A stretch of 64,000 bases of DNA, from contig JAPTJF010000003.1 in the NCBI GenBank assembly GCA_029339195.1, positions 310,001 to 374,000 on the forward strand. The letters run 5' to 3'. The stretch comes from Micractinium sp. NFX-FRZ. Taxonomy: Eukaryota; Chlorophyta; Trebouxiophyceae; Chlorellales; Chlorellaceae. Shown piece by piece: positions 1 through 10,620 of this stretch (the first letter of the stretch is position 1; every line of letters starts with the position of its first letter). The position numbers and the translations under genes were made by a program. The notes beneath the pieces are model-generated. The model ran no database searches. It was given only the letters and a program-made list of their open reading frames with translations, and had not been told where the DNA came from.

Positions 1-70
1 CCCACACCGCCCCTGCTGCTCCTCCCCTGCCCCCATTCATGCATGTAAGCTGCCACCTGGCATTACTCAC

Positions 71-289
71 CGCCAGGTATGACCGCTCAGCCTCCAGACG
101 CAGCTCCGTCTCAATGATGCGGCTGCTGTCGGGACGCGCCACGCCCTCTGTGGCCGCCGCCGCCTCCGACACGCCGCCGCTGCCGCCCGCCGCCGCTGCT
201 GCCATCGGCGCGCTGCTGCTGCTGCCGTCGGAAAACCGCCGGAAGGAGGTGCCAGGGGCGGCAGGCAGCATCTGCAGGGCAACGCGCAT
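71..289 (-). CDS. First exon of an unrecognised gene, continues off left edge
   Basis: On the minus strand an ATG at 289 in a good context (GCC before ATG) opens a 73-codon exon. It ends at 71, directly before a GTGAGT donor (61-70). The peptide is Ala/Gly/Ser-rich for about 45 residues and then turns into a more ordered charged stretch (IIETELRLEAERSYLA). The rest of the gene lies outside the window. I do not recognise the family; the low-complexity N-terminus could be a targeting sequence or a disordered leader. The next gene upstream, on the same strand, ends at 1101. Confidence 0.5.
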
Positions 290-1100
290 GGCGGCAGGAC
301 GAATGTGAGTATGAAGGCAGGCAGGCGGCACCGCCGCCACTGCCGCTGTTGCCGCCAAGGGCGAGCAAGGCTATCAACCTTCCGCTCTCAGCTCTGAGCC
401 CACTGCGATTGCCTTCCTGTCGGACTGCAACCCTGGGCGCCTCCCGCAGCTCACCCTGGGCGCGACCACGCCGCGCTGCGGCGGCACGGAGCAGTGCTGC
501 CCCAGCCGGTTGGCAAGGCGCTGCAATGCTGCTGCCGGTCTCATGGTTCTGCTCGTGTCGGCCGTGAGCATTTGAGCGCAATGCGTCTTTTGCCGCAGCC
601 AGTCTCAAGCGGGGCGCGCCATATGCGGGAAATCAAACCTGGTGCCGATGCCGCGATCGGGCCACGGAATGCGTCGACTTGGCGCACAATGCATGGCCAG
701 GCTGGCGCATACTGGCGGCGGGAGCGGCGGCAGACCCCGCCGCCGTCTGCGAGATCTGTCCTCCGCTGCTTCTTCGTTTATTGATTGTGATATTACAGTT
801 CCCAAGGTTCATTGTCAATGTAGTGCGCCTAGGCGCGCTGCCATTGGAGTGAGGTGAGGGTGGGTAAAGCCGTTGGCCAGCAGAAGCCAGGGAGCAGCGC
901 AGGGACAGCGGCAAGAGTGGGTAGAGGGGCGAGGCATGAAAGGCAGTACAAGCAAAATGGGAGTACACAAAAGTCAGCCTGAGACAAGTCACAAAAAGTC
1001 ATGCAAGAGCGAGGGGCGCGGGGCTGGGCGGGGCTTACAAGCGGGGAAACATGCGCCACACCGCCCCATGTGGCACGGCGTTCCGAGCGGGCGGGGCAGC
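290..1100. other. Intergenic: 3' UTR of the Cys-rich gene and promoter of the left-edge gene
   Basis: No coding exon is supported here; the ORFs present are GC-driven open frames without conserved features. On the minus strand a TGTAA polyadenylation motif (TTACA on +) lies at 1035-1039, about 65 bases past the stop of the Cys-rich gene. Confidence 0.5.
1035..1039 (-). terminator. TGTAA polyadenylation signal of the Cys-rich gene
   Basis: TTACA on the + strand reads TGTAA on the minus strand, about 65 bases beyond the stop codon at 1101. TGTAA is the usual green-algal polyadenylation signal. Confidence 0.5.
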
Positions 1101-4100
1101 TCAGCCGCCGGTGCACGCCGTAAAGCTGCCGGTGCATGCCTCCCTGCAGGCCGGACTGACCGTGTCGTTGGGTGGCTCGCGCCGGCATGAGAGGCAGCTT
1201 TCGTCGTTGCGGCACGTGGCGCAGTCGAGGTTGGAGTTGCACCCACGGCACCCGCCGGTGACGGTGATGTCTGGGTATGTGCCGTCCCGGCACACCTGGC
1301 AGCTCCGCTCACTGGCGCACGCCAGGCAGTTGACCCCACAATCCCGGCAAGCCCCAGCTTCCACGTCTCGGTAGTACCCCGTTGTGCAGCTCAAACAGAC
1401 CGAAGGACTGAGGCACGTTGCGCACCCGTCGGGGCACCTGGCAAGTTGGGACAAGGGCAAGGGAAGGCAGGCCGGGGTGAGAGGAGGAGGGCGTTGACAG
1501 AGCCAGGGCGGGGCAGCAAGGAGCAGGGCTCCTGCCAGGTTAGAGGAGGAGGTCGCACAGCCAGGGCGGGGCAGCAGGGAGCAGGGCATGTGGGCAGCCG
1601 CGCTGTGCACGGGCACGCCGCTCTCGGTGCAAGCAGTGCATCGTATGGTGACAATCTATCATCATGTATACCCATACAACAAACGGTGCATGCAGGCCAC
1701 CCACTTGAGGCAGTTCTCTGAGAGGCTGGGGTCGGAGTAGAAGCCCGGGCGGCAGGTGCGCGTGCAGCGCCCGCCCGACAGGCTATAGATGGCCACCTCG
1801 TTGCTGGGCTCACAAGCGGCGCACGAAGTGGCGGACGCACATGTGGCACAGTAGGGCGTGCACTGAATGTCTGCAGCGGGAGCGGGGGCGGAGGGCGGGG
1901 TGGGGTTTGAGCGAGGCCAGAAGCGGCGGCAGGCAAGCCATGGTTTGGGTGAGTGTCGGGAGGCGAACAGCGCGCATTAGCATGAGGCATGCGTGCATGG
2001 CTCACCGCACTGCGGGGGGCTGCTGCTGCTGGTCCTCCCGGGCTTGCACGCGGTGCACGACATCTTGTCCGAGCAGGTCGCGCAGTCGGGCAAGCAGCCC
2101 CTCTCTGCAGGCGCAGCGGCGTGGGCAGCAAGCGGACAGGCTGTGAGCTTGCCAGCAAGGCGGAGCCGGGAGCAGTAGCGCGGAGCACGCAGAAAGGGAG
2201 CCGGCATTTGGCAGATGCAGGACGGCAGCTGGTGAGGGTGTGCAGGGGAGTGCAGGCCTAGGCGCACTCGTTTCACAGACCCAGGCAGGCAGGTCGGCAA
2301 CAAGGCACTAGTGTGCACGCAGGTGAGCGGGCAGGCAGGCTGGCTGGCCGGCGGTGCTGCAAAACATGGAGGCATGACAGCGCTATGCTTACCACACTGC
2401 TGCAGGGGGCCGTTGTACCACCCGGGCGTGCAAGCGCCAGCGCACTTGACAGCGCCGTAGTCAGGGGAGAATGCGCACCCGCCCGTGCAGGTACCTGGGC
2501 ACGTGCTGTCTGCGGGGCGGGGGGCAGCAGACAGCCGTGGGTGTCAGGGTGGGTGTGCCTGGCCCAGGCAGGGGCAATTTATGTCGTGCCCTCAACACTA
2601 GCGGGGCCGTGGTGGGCAATGCAAGGCGAGGTCTGTCTGTCGGGAGCAGCAGCGGCACATCTGGCTACGCAAAAGCGGGATGGGCAGGGTGCGTGGGCCA
2701 CTCACTGCCCCCTGTCCCACGAGACCTGCTGGCTCCCTGGACCCTGAATACATTTGCACGGTTGACTCACTGCACGTCTGGTTGGCCGGCGGCAGGTTGG
2801 GCATGTTGTAGAAGCCTGCCTTGCATGCCAGGCAGGTGATGGTGGGCTTGGACCCATACGCCTTGCAGCTCGAGCACGTCGCGTTGAGAGGGGCGGGGCA
2901 CACTGCAACGAGGGTGTGGGATGGGTTGTGCCAGGCAGCGCAGCATCAGCAGCTGACTCCCTTCATCGGCTGGCTGGAGCCACCTGGCGGAAGAGTCGTG
3001 CTGCCGTGCACCACTCAGCTATGGCCCAGGCAAGCAGGAATGGAATGCCCGCTTGCAGGTGCACCAGAGAAGCAGAGCCTGCCTGGTGCCCCGTGCTCCT
3101 CCGCCGCCAACAATTGCCTGGTGCTCATGCCAGCACGTGGTTTGTGTGCCTGCCGTCCCTGCTCCTCACCGATGTTTCTACCAGACAGGCAGGCCAGGTC
3201 CTCGGTGCATCCCTGAGCCTTGGGGGTGAACGTGGTGCCTGCAGCCAGCCGGGGCGGCAGGGCAGCCAAGTCGAAAACACAGGGGAGGCGCTGTGCGTGC
3301 TGCGACCAGTGTGTGTGTGGCATTGAGGAGCTGCGCATTGGGTGCAGAGCTCGCTCCGAGCCAAAGCGGGCGCTCCACACGCAATGCCTGCCTCTGCCAG
3401 ACATGGACCCTCTCTGCCTCTGCCAAGCCCCCCCCAGGCCACCTCCCACCTGTGGGGCAGGCGACCTTCGCGCCTGGCTTGCCCTTTGCGTTGCACTGGT
3501 AGTAAGAGCTGCAGGCAGTAGGGCAGGCGGGCGGGTGGGCAGGTAGGTTGGGAGGGAGCTGCATGTGGGCAGGCAGGCAGGCAGGCAGGCAGGCGACCGG
3601 GCAAGCAGGCAGGCGGGCTGGCGATTGCGTGGGCGGGTTACAAAGGCTTGCAACCCTACAAGTGTGGCTGGAAGTTTGCAACGGGTGATGCTTTCGTCTC
3701 CCCAGAACCCGCCCGTGGGTGGGTGTGCTTACGTGGCGCAGGCGGTGGTGTTGATCTTGCCGACTCGGGGGCACACCAGGGGGCAGGAGGGGTCGCTGGC
3801 CCAGGGGCCGCACTTTTGGGTTTTGGGGTTGAATCCTTGGGCTGCAGGGAGGGCGCCAGCAAAAGGGGATGCTGCTGATGCTGAGCTGGCGCGGGGCGCA
3901 TGCAGGGGTGGCAGGGAACCATGCAGCAGGAAAATGCCAGCAAGGCAGGTGCCCTTCTCACGACCCTGCCTTGTCCAGCAGCTGTACCCGGCTCTTGCTC
4001 TTCCTCGACAGCCTGCCCACATAGACCTGTCCCACCCCAGATCGGACCAGCCCATAGCAGCTACTCCTTCTTTCTACTGCAGCAGCATGCGGCCCCTGCC

Positions 4101-5875
4101 CCGCCCCACCCAGGCGCCGGCCCGCCGCACCCGGCTTGCACGTTGCCACGCCCCGCTTCGCGCCCTTGGACTTGCACGTGTAGTACCAACTGCACCATAA
4201 GCGCGTGGAATGGTAGGAGGGGCGGGTCAGCCTGGCGCACAACTGGCCAGTGCCTGAGCAGAGCAAGGTCGCCTCAAGGCGGGCGTAAAATGCTAGAGCA
4301 GCAGCGGCAGCGGCCCTCTAGAAGCGCCACAGGATGGTTTGGAATGTGGCTGGCAGCCTACTTAGCATATAGGAAAGCAGGCGATGCACTGCAGCTATGC
4401 GCGTGTAGATGTACGGCAGACAGCCTGCAACTCAGCGTGAGCATGCACAGCAGGCACCCTGCATCAGGCACTGGCAGGCACCAAGAGCATGTGTGTGGCG
4501 GTGGCGCTGGGCGCTCCCACCTTGCGCAAGCGGTTGTGTTGACCCCGCCAGCAGCGTTGCAGGGGAAGGGGCAGGAAGGGTCGAGCCTTCTGTTGGCGCA
4601 CCCGCCCAGCTGAGGGTTCCACGCCTGGCCTGCACCAGGGAACAGCATCCCGCAAAAACAAATATTTTGAGGGTCGGGATACTGCCTCTTGCACAAGATT
4701 GCATGTTTCATGTGGCAGCGCCAGGCCCTGCAACTGCCGGGCACACCCGCGCGTGCCGTTAGTCTGGTAGCGGCATCGCCATCACTGGGCGGGTCGGGCT
4801 CGTCGCAGGCTGGGCTGCCCACTGCACTCTGCCCCAGCCTTGAGGCTCGCTCGGCAGGTAACACCGGGGCTGGCATCCAACCCACACTCTGAGCAGAAGC
4901 GGCCACGATTGGACACCCCGCCCACCCACCTCCACGCTCCACCAAACACGCCCCCATGGCCTACATTAAACGGGACGTAATACATCACATGCCAACAACC
5001 AACCGGCTAACCATTTGAGTTTGGTCAATCACACCTGGGAGGCAATACACATGGAACAGCTTGCTCATGATGTAGTCGCCCTTCTTGTTGCACTTGTAGT
5101 ACAGCCTGCTCTCAATGATGTAGTAAGGAGGGCAGGCCGGAGTCAATCAAGATCATCAATCCACAGTCTGTGCCAGCAGCAGCAGCAGCAGCAGGAGCAG
5201 CAGCAGCAGCAGGAGCAGCAGGAGCAGCAGCAGCAGCAGCAGCGCCGCTCAACCGTGACGGTTGCTGTACAGGTCGCGCCCTCCCGCCGAGCGCTGTGCA
5301 CGCCGCTTACTGTGAGCAGGCGCTCCCGTTGAAGAAGCCCTGCCCTGGGCACAGAAATGGACCCTCTTGCGTCAGGCTTCGCCGCCCGCCGGCAGCAGCG
5401 GCGCCAATGTCTATCTGCAATTGGGCACGAGGGCAAGGCTGATCAGCGGGGGGATGGCTGAATGCATAATTTGCCAAACCTTTTTAGATGTATATCGGCT
5501 GTGAGGCTGGAGACCATTGGGGTAGCACTTCAAGTGTAGGTTCTGGTACAAGCAGGCTACTGTCGAGGGCGGCCGCACGTGGCGGCGGTGGCCGGCCGCT
5601 GCACACTGCCAGCCCACCCCTGCCTCCCACGCACGCGCCGCCCTCGTTTTCGGGACCTCGCTAACTTCAGAGCCTCATTGATGAGGTCTATTCAGCTGCA
5701 AGGACACGGCACCCTGAGCCGTCACATCCTGCGGCATCCGGACAAGCAGCGGGCCCGTCCAGTCCCCCTAACGGAGACTCGCCTGGCTGTGAATTACATC
5801 ACCGGACAGCCTGGCCTGCGCCTGGTGCAAGACGAGCAGCGCAGAGAGCAGCGCAGAGAGCAGCTGGAGCACCAT
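1101..5875 (-). CDS. Secreted Cys-rich protein: CBM14-like chitin-binding modules plus furin-like Cys repeats
   Basis: A 14-exon model with every phase matching gives 620 aa. Exons, 5' to 3': 5803-5875, 5480-5598, 5311-5414, 5035-5105, 4521-4869, 4131-4189, 3733-3841, 3450-3508, 3170-3238, 2771-2902, 2393-2509, 2006-2104, 1705-1870, 1101-1437. The N-terminus is a signal peptide (MVLQLLSALLSALLVLHQAQ). Residues ~40-340 hold about four or five modules of the pattern YYxC..KG..C.PG..F.P...C (LYYKCNKKG, WYYTCKSKG, SYYQCNAKG; AQGFNPKTQKC). This is the peritrophin-A/CBM14 spacing known for chitin binding. Residues ~340-620 are CxxC-rich repeats (CPDGCATCL, CLACKAGFYN, CTPGWYNG) like furin-like or growth-factor-receptor Cys repeats. 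Several modules are split by an intron at the same inner position. A wall or extracellular-matrix role is inferred; chitin binding is not shown. No transmembrane segment or GPI signal is evident. Confidence 0.75.
5167..5240. repeat. CAG/CTG-rich microsatellite in an intron
   Basis: An interrupted (CAG)n tract on the + strand lies in the intron between the third and fourth exons of the Cys-rich gene. It produces spurious poly-Gln and poly-Ala frames that are not part of any gene model. Confidence 0.8.
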
Positions 5876-7042
5876 GGCGGTGACCGGACCTCTGCGGGCG
5901 GGTCCTGCGGTTTCAAATCAAGCACGTAGATGAATTATGCATGCCCGCGATGGCAGATGGAGTTCACATGCCAGCAGGTACAGACGTACTGCGGCGTGTC
6001 CTTCCGCCCGCTTGAAGCTTGCAAGCACCCGCTGGCGGTGCCACCAGGAATCGGGAGCCCAGAGGAGGCCATGAAAGGCGAGGTCAGGAGGTTAGAGGGC
6101 CTCAATGCCCGGCCAGCTACTGGGGTGGACGCCGGCCCCCCGCCAGGCTGGCAGGAACCAATTTGTCACCATTACAGGTAGTGTGCTCCTGAGACTGGCG
6201 GATAACTTGGCTGAGTGCTTGAGGCGCAGTGAGGGCAATGTGGTCGCCTTTGGCAGTCAGAGGAGAGGTAGAGGAAAGACTCACCTCGGCAGTGTTGAGT
6301 TGCCAGGGGGCCTGAGGCCTGGGGTGAGGTTTAGGTGCAGGGAATTGGTCAAGCATGACGCCACGCCTATGCTTCGTAGGGAAAGGCAGTGGGAAAGGAG
6401 GCCCATGTGGCGCTTGGTGAGTTGCAGACCTTGATCCTGGAGCCCAGCTGGCGAATGGAGGGCAGGCAACTGCAGGCAGGCTGCTTTTGGCAGCATCACA
6501 TTGTGAACACATCACCACCCAAACACCCGGCCACCCACCAGGAGGAGCCGGCTGGTAGCAAGGCAACGATGCTGATGCTCGAGAACTGCCACAAAGGCCC
6601 GCACCGCACCGGGTTCACAGAATCGCATGGAATGTCACATGCATTGGTACCGCAGCCGTGCACCCGCAGCCCAGCCCAACCACAGGCAGTGTGGTAGCAA
6701 ACGCTATTCAGGCTTACCAGATACAATGCAGACCATTGCCTTGGTATTACTTTGAAGTGATGTACGTAAACCTTGAGCTTATGCATGCCAGCCTGCCACA
6801 CTGGCTTGTTGCTGCGTCGGCGGCCGGCAGTGAGCGGTGTGCTGGCGGTGGCTGGCATCTGATGCCTCTCCATGCCCGCCCGCTACCTTGCATGCTTGGA
6901 AACCCAACACCTCCATCCGAGTCTCCTCTCCAGTCATACGCAAGCGTTGCTGTGTGCCTTCCTGGGGTTGTTCCGTGCGCAGCGCCCCCTCCCCCAACCC
7001 CTGGTCTGCGCTGCGATCTGGACCTTGATGAACTCTACAACG
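5876..7042. promoter_or_regulatory. Divergent promoter region between the Cys-rich gene and the first EF-hand gene
   Basis: This is 1.17 kb between two start codons pointing away from each other, so it must hold both promoters and 5' UTRs. No coding exon or clear TATA box could be assigned. Open frames here, including one from 6658 to 7146, lack recognisable motifs. Confidence 0.45.
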
Positions 7043-10000
7043 ATGGCGAGCAGCAACAGGCTAATGCCGGCCTTGTGTCGGCCCGCGCCGCTGTCGCGCC
7101 TGCACCACAGCAGCCGGTCGCGCCAGGTGCGTTCACGGTGCACTGAACGAGGCCGTGAACGCCACTTCAGCACCCAGCTGCCGCACCGACATGGCTGCGA
7201 GCGCCCGTGACCTGCAGGTGTCCCCGCCCGCCGCCGCCGCCGCCGCGCGCAGCGCCCCGCCTCCAGGGCCGGAGGTCGCCCAGAAGCTGACCAGCGCCAC
7301 GCGGCTGGAGCACATGGACACGCTGGCGCTGCACACAGAGCCCGGGGGCGACATGCATCAGTACCACGACCTAGACCTGGCAGAGAGCGAGCTGAACACC
7401 TTTTGCTCGCTCCTCTCGCCGGACGACCAGACCGAAAAGTGCTGGCAGGTGCGGCGGCGGTGGGGGTGTGCCCACAGGCCGGGGGTGCTTGCGAGGTGAG
7501 GGCTGTGCGCTGCAGGCTGGGCCCGGGAGGCCTCCAGAGCTACCGCGCTGCTCCAGTGCACCGCCGCCACCCTCGCTGCTCAGGCCCGCCCCAAACATCG
7601 CTTGGAGCGCACCCGCTGTGCGCCCACCCTTCTACCGCTCCGCCGCCGCCCCACTCCCTCCTCGAGAGCAGGCGCAAGGCCGCCACGTGAAGGCGCCCCC
7701 TGTTCATCACCTGCCCCTCGGTCCCCTTCCCGCGCGCTCGCCCTCTCACAGGCCTACTCCTTTCTGGAGAGCAGGCGGAATGGCGCCACCCTCAACTTGT
7801 CCCTCTCCACGTCCCCATCTCCTGACGTCTGCCCCCTTCCCACGCGCTCACCATCCCCCAGGCCTGCTCACCCCCCAAGTGCAGGCGGGAGGCCGCCATC
7901 GGAAGCCACCCCCTGTTCATGCCCTGCCCTTCCGTCCCTGCCCTTCCGCAGGCCTACTCACCCCTCGAGAGCAGGCGCAAGGCCGCCCCCTCTCAACAGG
8001 GTGCTTCCCCCCAGCTCCTGACCTCTGCCCCCTCCCCACCCTCCCTCCTGCAGGCCTAATCCTTCCTGGAGAGCTGGCGGGAGGCGGCCGCCTCAAACAA
8101 CCCCTCCCCTCCTGTCGCCTTCCCACCCGCTTGCCCTCTCGCAGGCCTGCACGCCTCTGCAAAAGCAGGCAGGAGGCCGCCACCTGAAGCAACCCCTCCC
8201 CTCCTGCCCCCTTCCCACCCGCTCGCCCTCCCGCAGGCCTACTCCTTCCTCGAGAGCCGGCGGGAGGCCGCCGCCGCCAGCTGTGACTGGGAGCGCCCGC
8301 AGTCGTGTGATGAGCTGGACCACCTGAATGACATGGCACGCCAGCTGCTCAGCACCGGCAGCGTGAGTGTGGGCAGCATGGGCGGCCGCGCCAGGAGGTT
8401 GGGGGGATGGCAAGCACAAGAATGTGTGTTCAGGAGTGCGGGGGTGTGGGCCATTCCATGTGGGCACAACTGTGTTCAAAGGATGGCAGGGGGGTGGCAA
8501 CTGCTATCTCCTGAGCATGGCAGCGCGGCAAGAAGGCAAGAAGTGGCGCACTAGGGGCAAAACCATGGCCAGGCGTGAATGCACACATGGTATATGATAG
8601 GGTGGGTGCGGTGGAGGCAGCACCGGCAGCTCCGCCCCTCCTTCCCACCGCATGCACCCATACATGCACTGGGCGCGCTCGTCACGCTGTGCACACTCTC
8701 CTGTGCCCCTGGTTCCACCACACCCACCGAAACTTGCCTGCCCGCTCACCTGCCTGCCTGCCTGTTATTCCCACATCCACTTGCAGATGGACCCACGCTG
8801 TGCACACTCCCCTGTGCCCCTGGTTCCACCACACCCACCGAAACTTGCCTGCCCGCTCACTTGCCTACGCTGCCTGCCCGCTTGCTTGCCCCACCCACCC
8901 TCCCTACAATTGCAGATGGACGACCTTGTGGCGACCTTCTCAACGCTGGCGCGGGTGGAGGAGATGCGGGCAGCCCGCGCCGCCCAGCGGGCGCAGCAGG
9001 CCGCGTCGCCGCCTGCGGATGCAACGGAGCGGCAGCAGCAGGCGCAGGCAGATCCCATTCGGGAGCTGTTCCTGCGGATGGACACTGATGGGGACGGGCG
9101 GTGAGTGTGTGGGGACGGGCGCCTGTCGTGTGGGGGAGTCGGGAGCTTGGTGTGGTGTGTGGCCAAGTGGGGTCTGGTGTGGGTGCAATCAGGCGGCAAC
9201 ATATGGTGTATGGGTTGGGGACGAACCGGGCTGAGCCAGGGAATGCCGGGTGCCTGCTCTGCCTGCTGCCGCTGGGCTGCTGGGCGCGCTCTGCGCGGCT
9301 CCACCCCGGTGTGTGTTAGTATAGCACACGCTAGGCTTCAGTGGAGCACACGCGGCAGAGCGGGAGCGGCAGCCCACCTGACCACCCGCAGCCTGCCCAC
9401 AGCCGGCGTGCTTCCACATGTGCCCCGCCCCATGCACTCGCACCTTCATCCACCCCCTCTCCAACAAACATCAAACGCCTCCTCCTCTCCCCGCCCCCGC
9501 CCCGTGGGCTGCAGGGTGTCGGTGATCGAGTTCCAGCAGGGCATGTCCAGCCTGGGGGCCGACCTGGATGATGCCTCGGTGGGTGGGCTGGGGCTGGGGT
9601 GCCCTCAGGCTGGCTGGGGCTGCGCCTGGGGTGCCCTTAAAGTGGGATGGGGCTGCTGTAAGGCTGGCTGGGGCTGAGCATGGGGTGCCCTTAAAGTGGG
9701 CCGGGGGCTGCTGTTAGGTTGGCTGGGGCGCCTCGGTGGGTGTGCTGCGGCGGGGGTGCCCTCTTGGGATGTGGGCTGGGGTGCCCACAATGCTGGCTGG
9801 GGCTGCGCCTGGGTGCCCTCAGGCTGGCTGGGGATGGGGCTGGGGTGCACGTCAGCAGTGTTGAAGGACCCGTGGGTCACGCTTGGGAGCCAGGCGGCGG
9901 AGTGGTGTGCAGGCAGGCGCCTAGGCGGGGCGGGGCCCCTCGTAATCACAGCCCCCCGTCCCACTGACCCCCCCCACCCTTCTCCCCTTGCCTCCCCTTT

Positions 10001-10620
10001 CTCTCAGCTTCCCTGATGGGCCTCATCCTGGGCACCATGCTTGGTGAAGCAGCAATTTGACAATCCACCCTCAACCTTATTACTCTGACAACTCACCCTC
10101 AACCTGTGTTGCTACTCCTGCTGCATCCTGCCATTTCAGATGGGCCTCATCCTGGGCACGATGGACGTAGAGGGCGGCTGCCTGTCTGAGCAGCAGTTCC
10201 GCGACATTGTGGAGGCGGAGAGCATCGTGAGCCACAGCCGCCGCCGCTGCCGCTGCTTGTGCCGCTGCCGCTGCCGTTACCGCCACCGCTGTCGCTGCCG
10301 CTGCCTGTGCATGCTGGCTGGCTGGCTGCCCGCGCTGCTCCTGCCGCAGCACGGTCTGCACGTGCCGCCGCCGCCGCTTGCCGCAGCTCACCACCAGTGT
10401 GTCCTCCCCCCTACCCCTCCCTGCACCCCCGCTCCCGCTCCACCCGACCTCCGGCCTCAACCCGTCCGCCCCACCTTCCCCTCCCTCTTCTTCCTGCCTC
10501 CCTTGCTGACCACCCCTCACGCCTGGCGCGCCCTCCCCTTCCCCCTCCCCCTGCCCTCCTTTGCAGGTAAGCCAATCAATGGTGGCCAAGCTCTGGCGCT
10601 CCCACGGCCACTTTGCCTGA
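7043..10620 (+). CDS. EF-hand protein with organelle-like presequence, copy 1
   Basis: A seven-exon, phase-consistent model gives 276 aa. Exons: 7043-7126, 7218-7448, 8237-8362, 8916-9100, 9515-9578, 10140-10226, 10567-10620. Exon 1 encodes 28 residues rich in Arg/Ser/Leu with no acids (starts MASSNRLMPALCRPAPLSR), like a plastid or mitochondrial targeting peptide. The middle carries HDLDLAESELNTFCS and a helical VEEMRAARAAQRAQ stretch. One canonical EF-hand loop spans the exon 4/5 junction (DTDGDGRVSVIE, with D1, D3, D5, G6, E12). A second, degenerate loop follows (DVEGGCLSEQQF, no acid at position 12). It is the paralogue of the gene at 11992, of identical length. I do not recognise a named family; Ca2+ sensing in an organelle is inferred. 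Its introns hold many copies of exon edges. Confidence 0.7.
7650..8272 (+). repeat. About seven tandem copies of splice acceptor plus exon start (90-110 bp unit)
   Basis: The third exon of the EF-hand gene starts at 8237 with AG|GCCTACTCCTTCCTCGAG. Similar pyrimidine-tract/AG/exon-start blocks precede it, with exon-like starts at 7752, 7862, 7952, 8054 and 8145. A further partial copy lies near 7651. Each keeps GGCCT after the AG and a GAGAGC(A/C/T)GGCGG-like core. Spacings are 110, 90, 102, 91 and 92 bp. Confidence 0.8.
8683..8935 (+). repeat. ~110-130 bp tandem duplication of intron end plus exon start
   Basis: The stretch beginning CACGCTGTGCACACTC at 8683 recurs at 8794. Both are followed by the same CCTGGTTCCACCACACCCAC segment. 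Each ends in an acceptor and ATGGAC: a copy at 8787 and the real exon at 8916. Confidence 0.8.
9585..9860. repeat. G-rich minisatellite in EF-hand gene intron
   Basis: Repeated GGCTGGCTGGGGCTG and TGGGGTGCCCTCA segments alternate through this part of the intron between 9578 and 10140. Unit boundaries vary, so the copy number is approximate. Confidence 0.7.
10016..10163 (+). repeat. Duplicated exon start inside the preceding intron
   Basis: The first 24 bases of the exon at 10140 (ATGGGCCTCATCCTGGGCAC...) recur at 10016 with one mismatch. The copy lies 124 bp upstream inside the intron. Confidence 0.75.

Noticed and set aside
5101..5160. Extension of the fourth Cys-rich exon upstream to include CPPYYIIESR
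   Set aside because: That frame has a stop just upstream and no AG acceptor. The AG at 5106-5107 gives the only phase-consistent junction.
6658..7146. 162-codon frame upstream of EF-hand copy 1
   Set aside because: It overlaps the accepted first exon (7043-7126) in another frame and would reach the next exon out of phase.
7650..8272. CRISPR-like array of regularly spaced repeats
   Set aside because: The repeats are diverged copies of a coding exon start with its splice acceptor, inside a eukaryotic intron, with no constant repeat and unique spacers.
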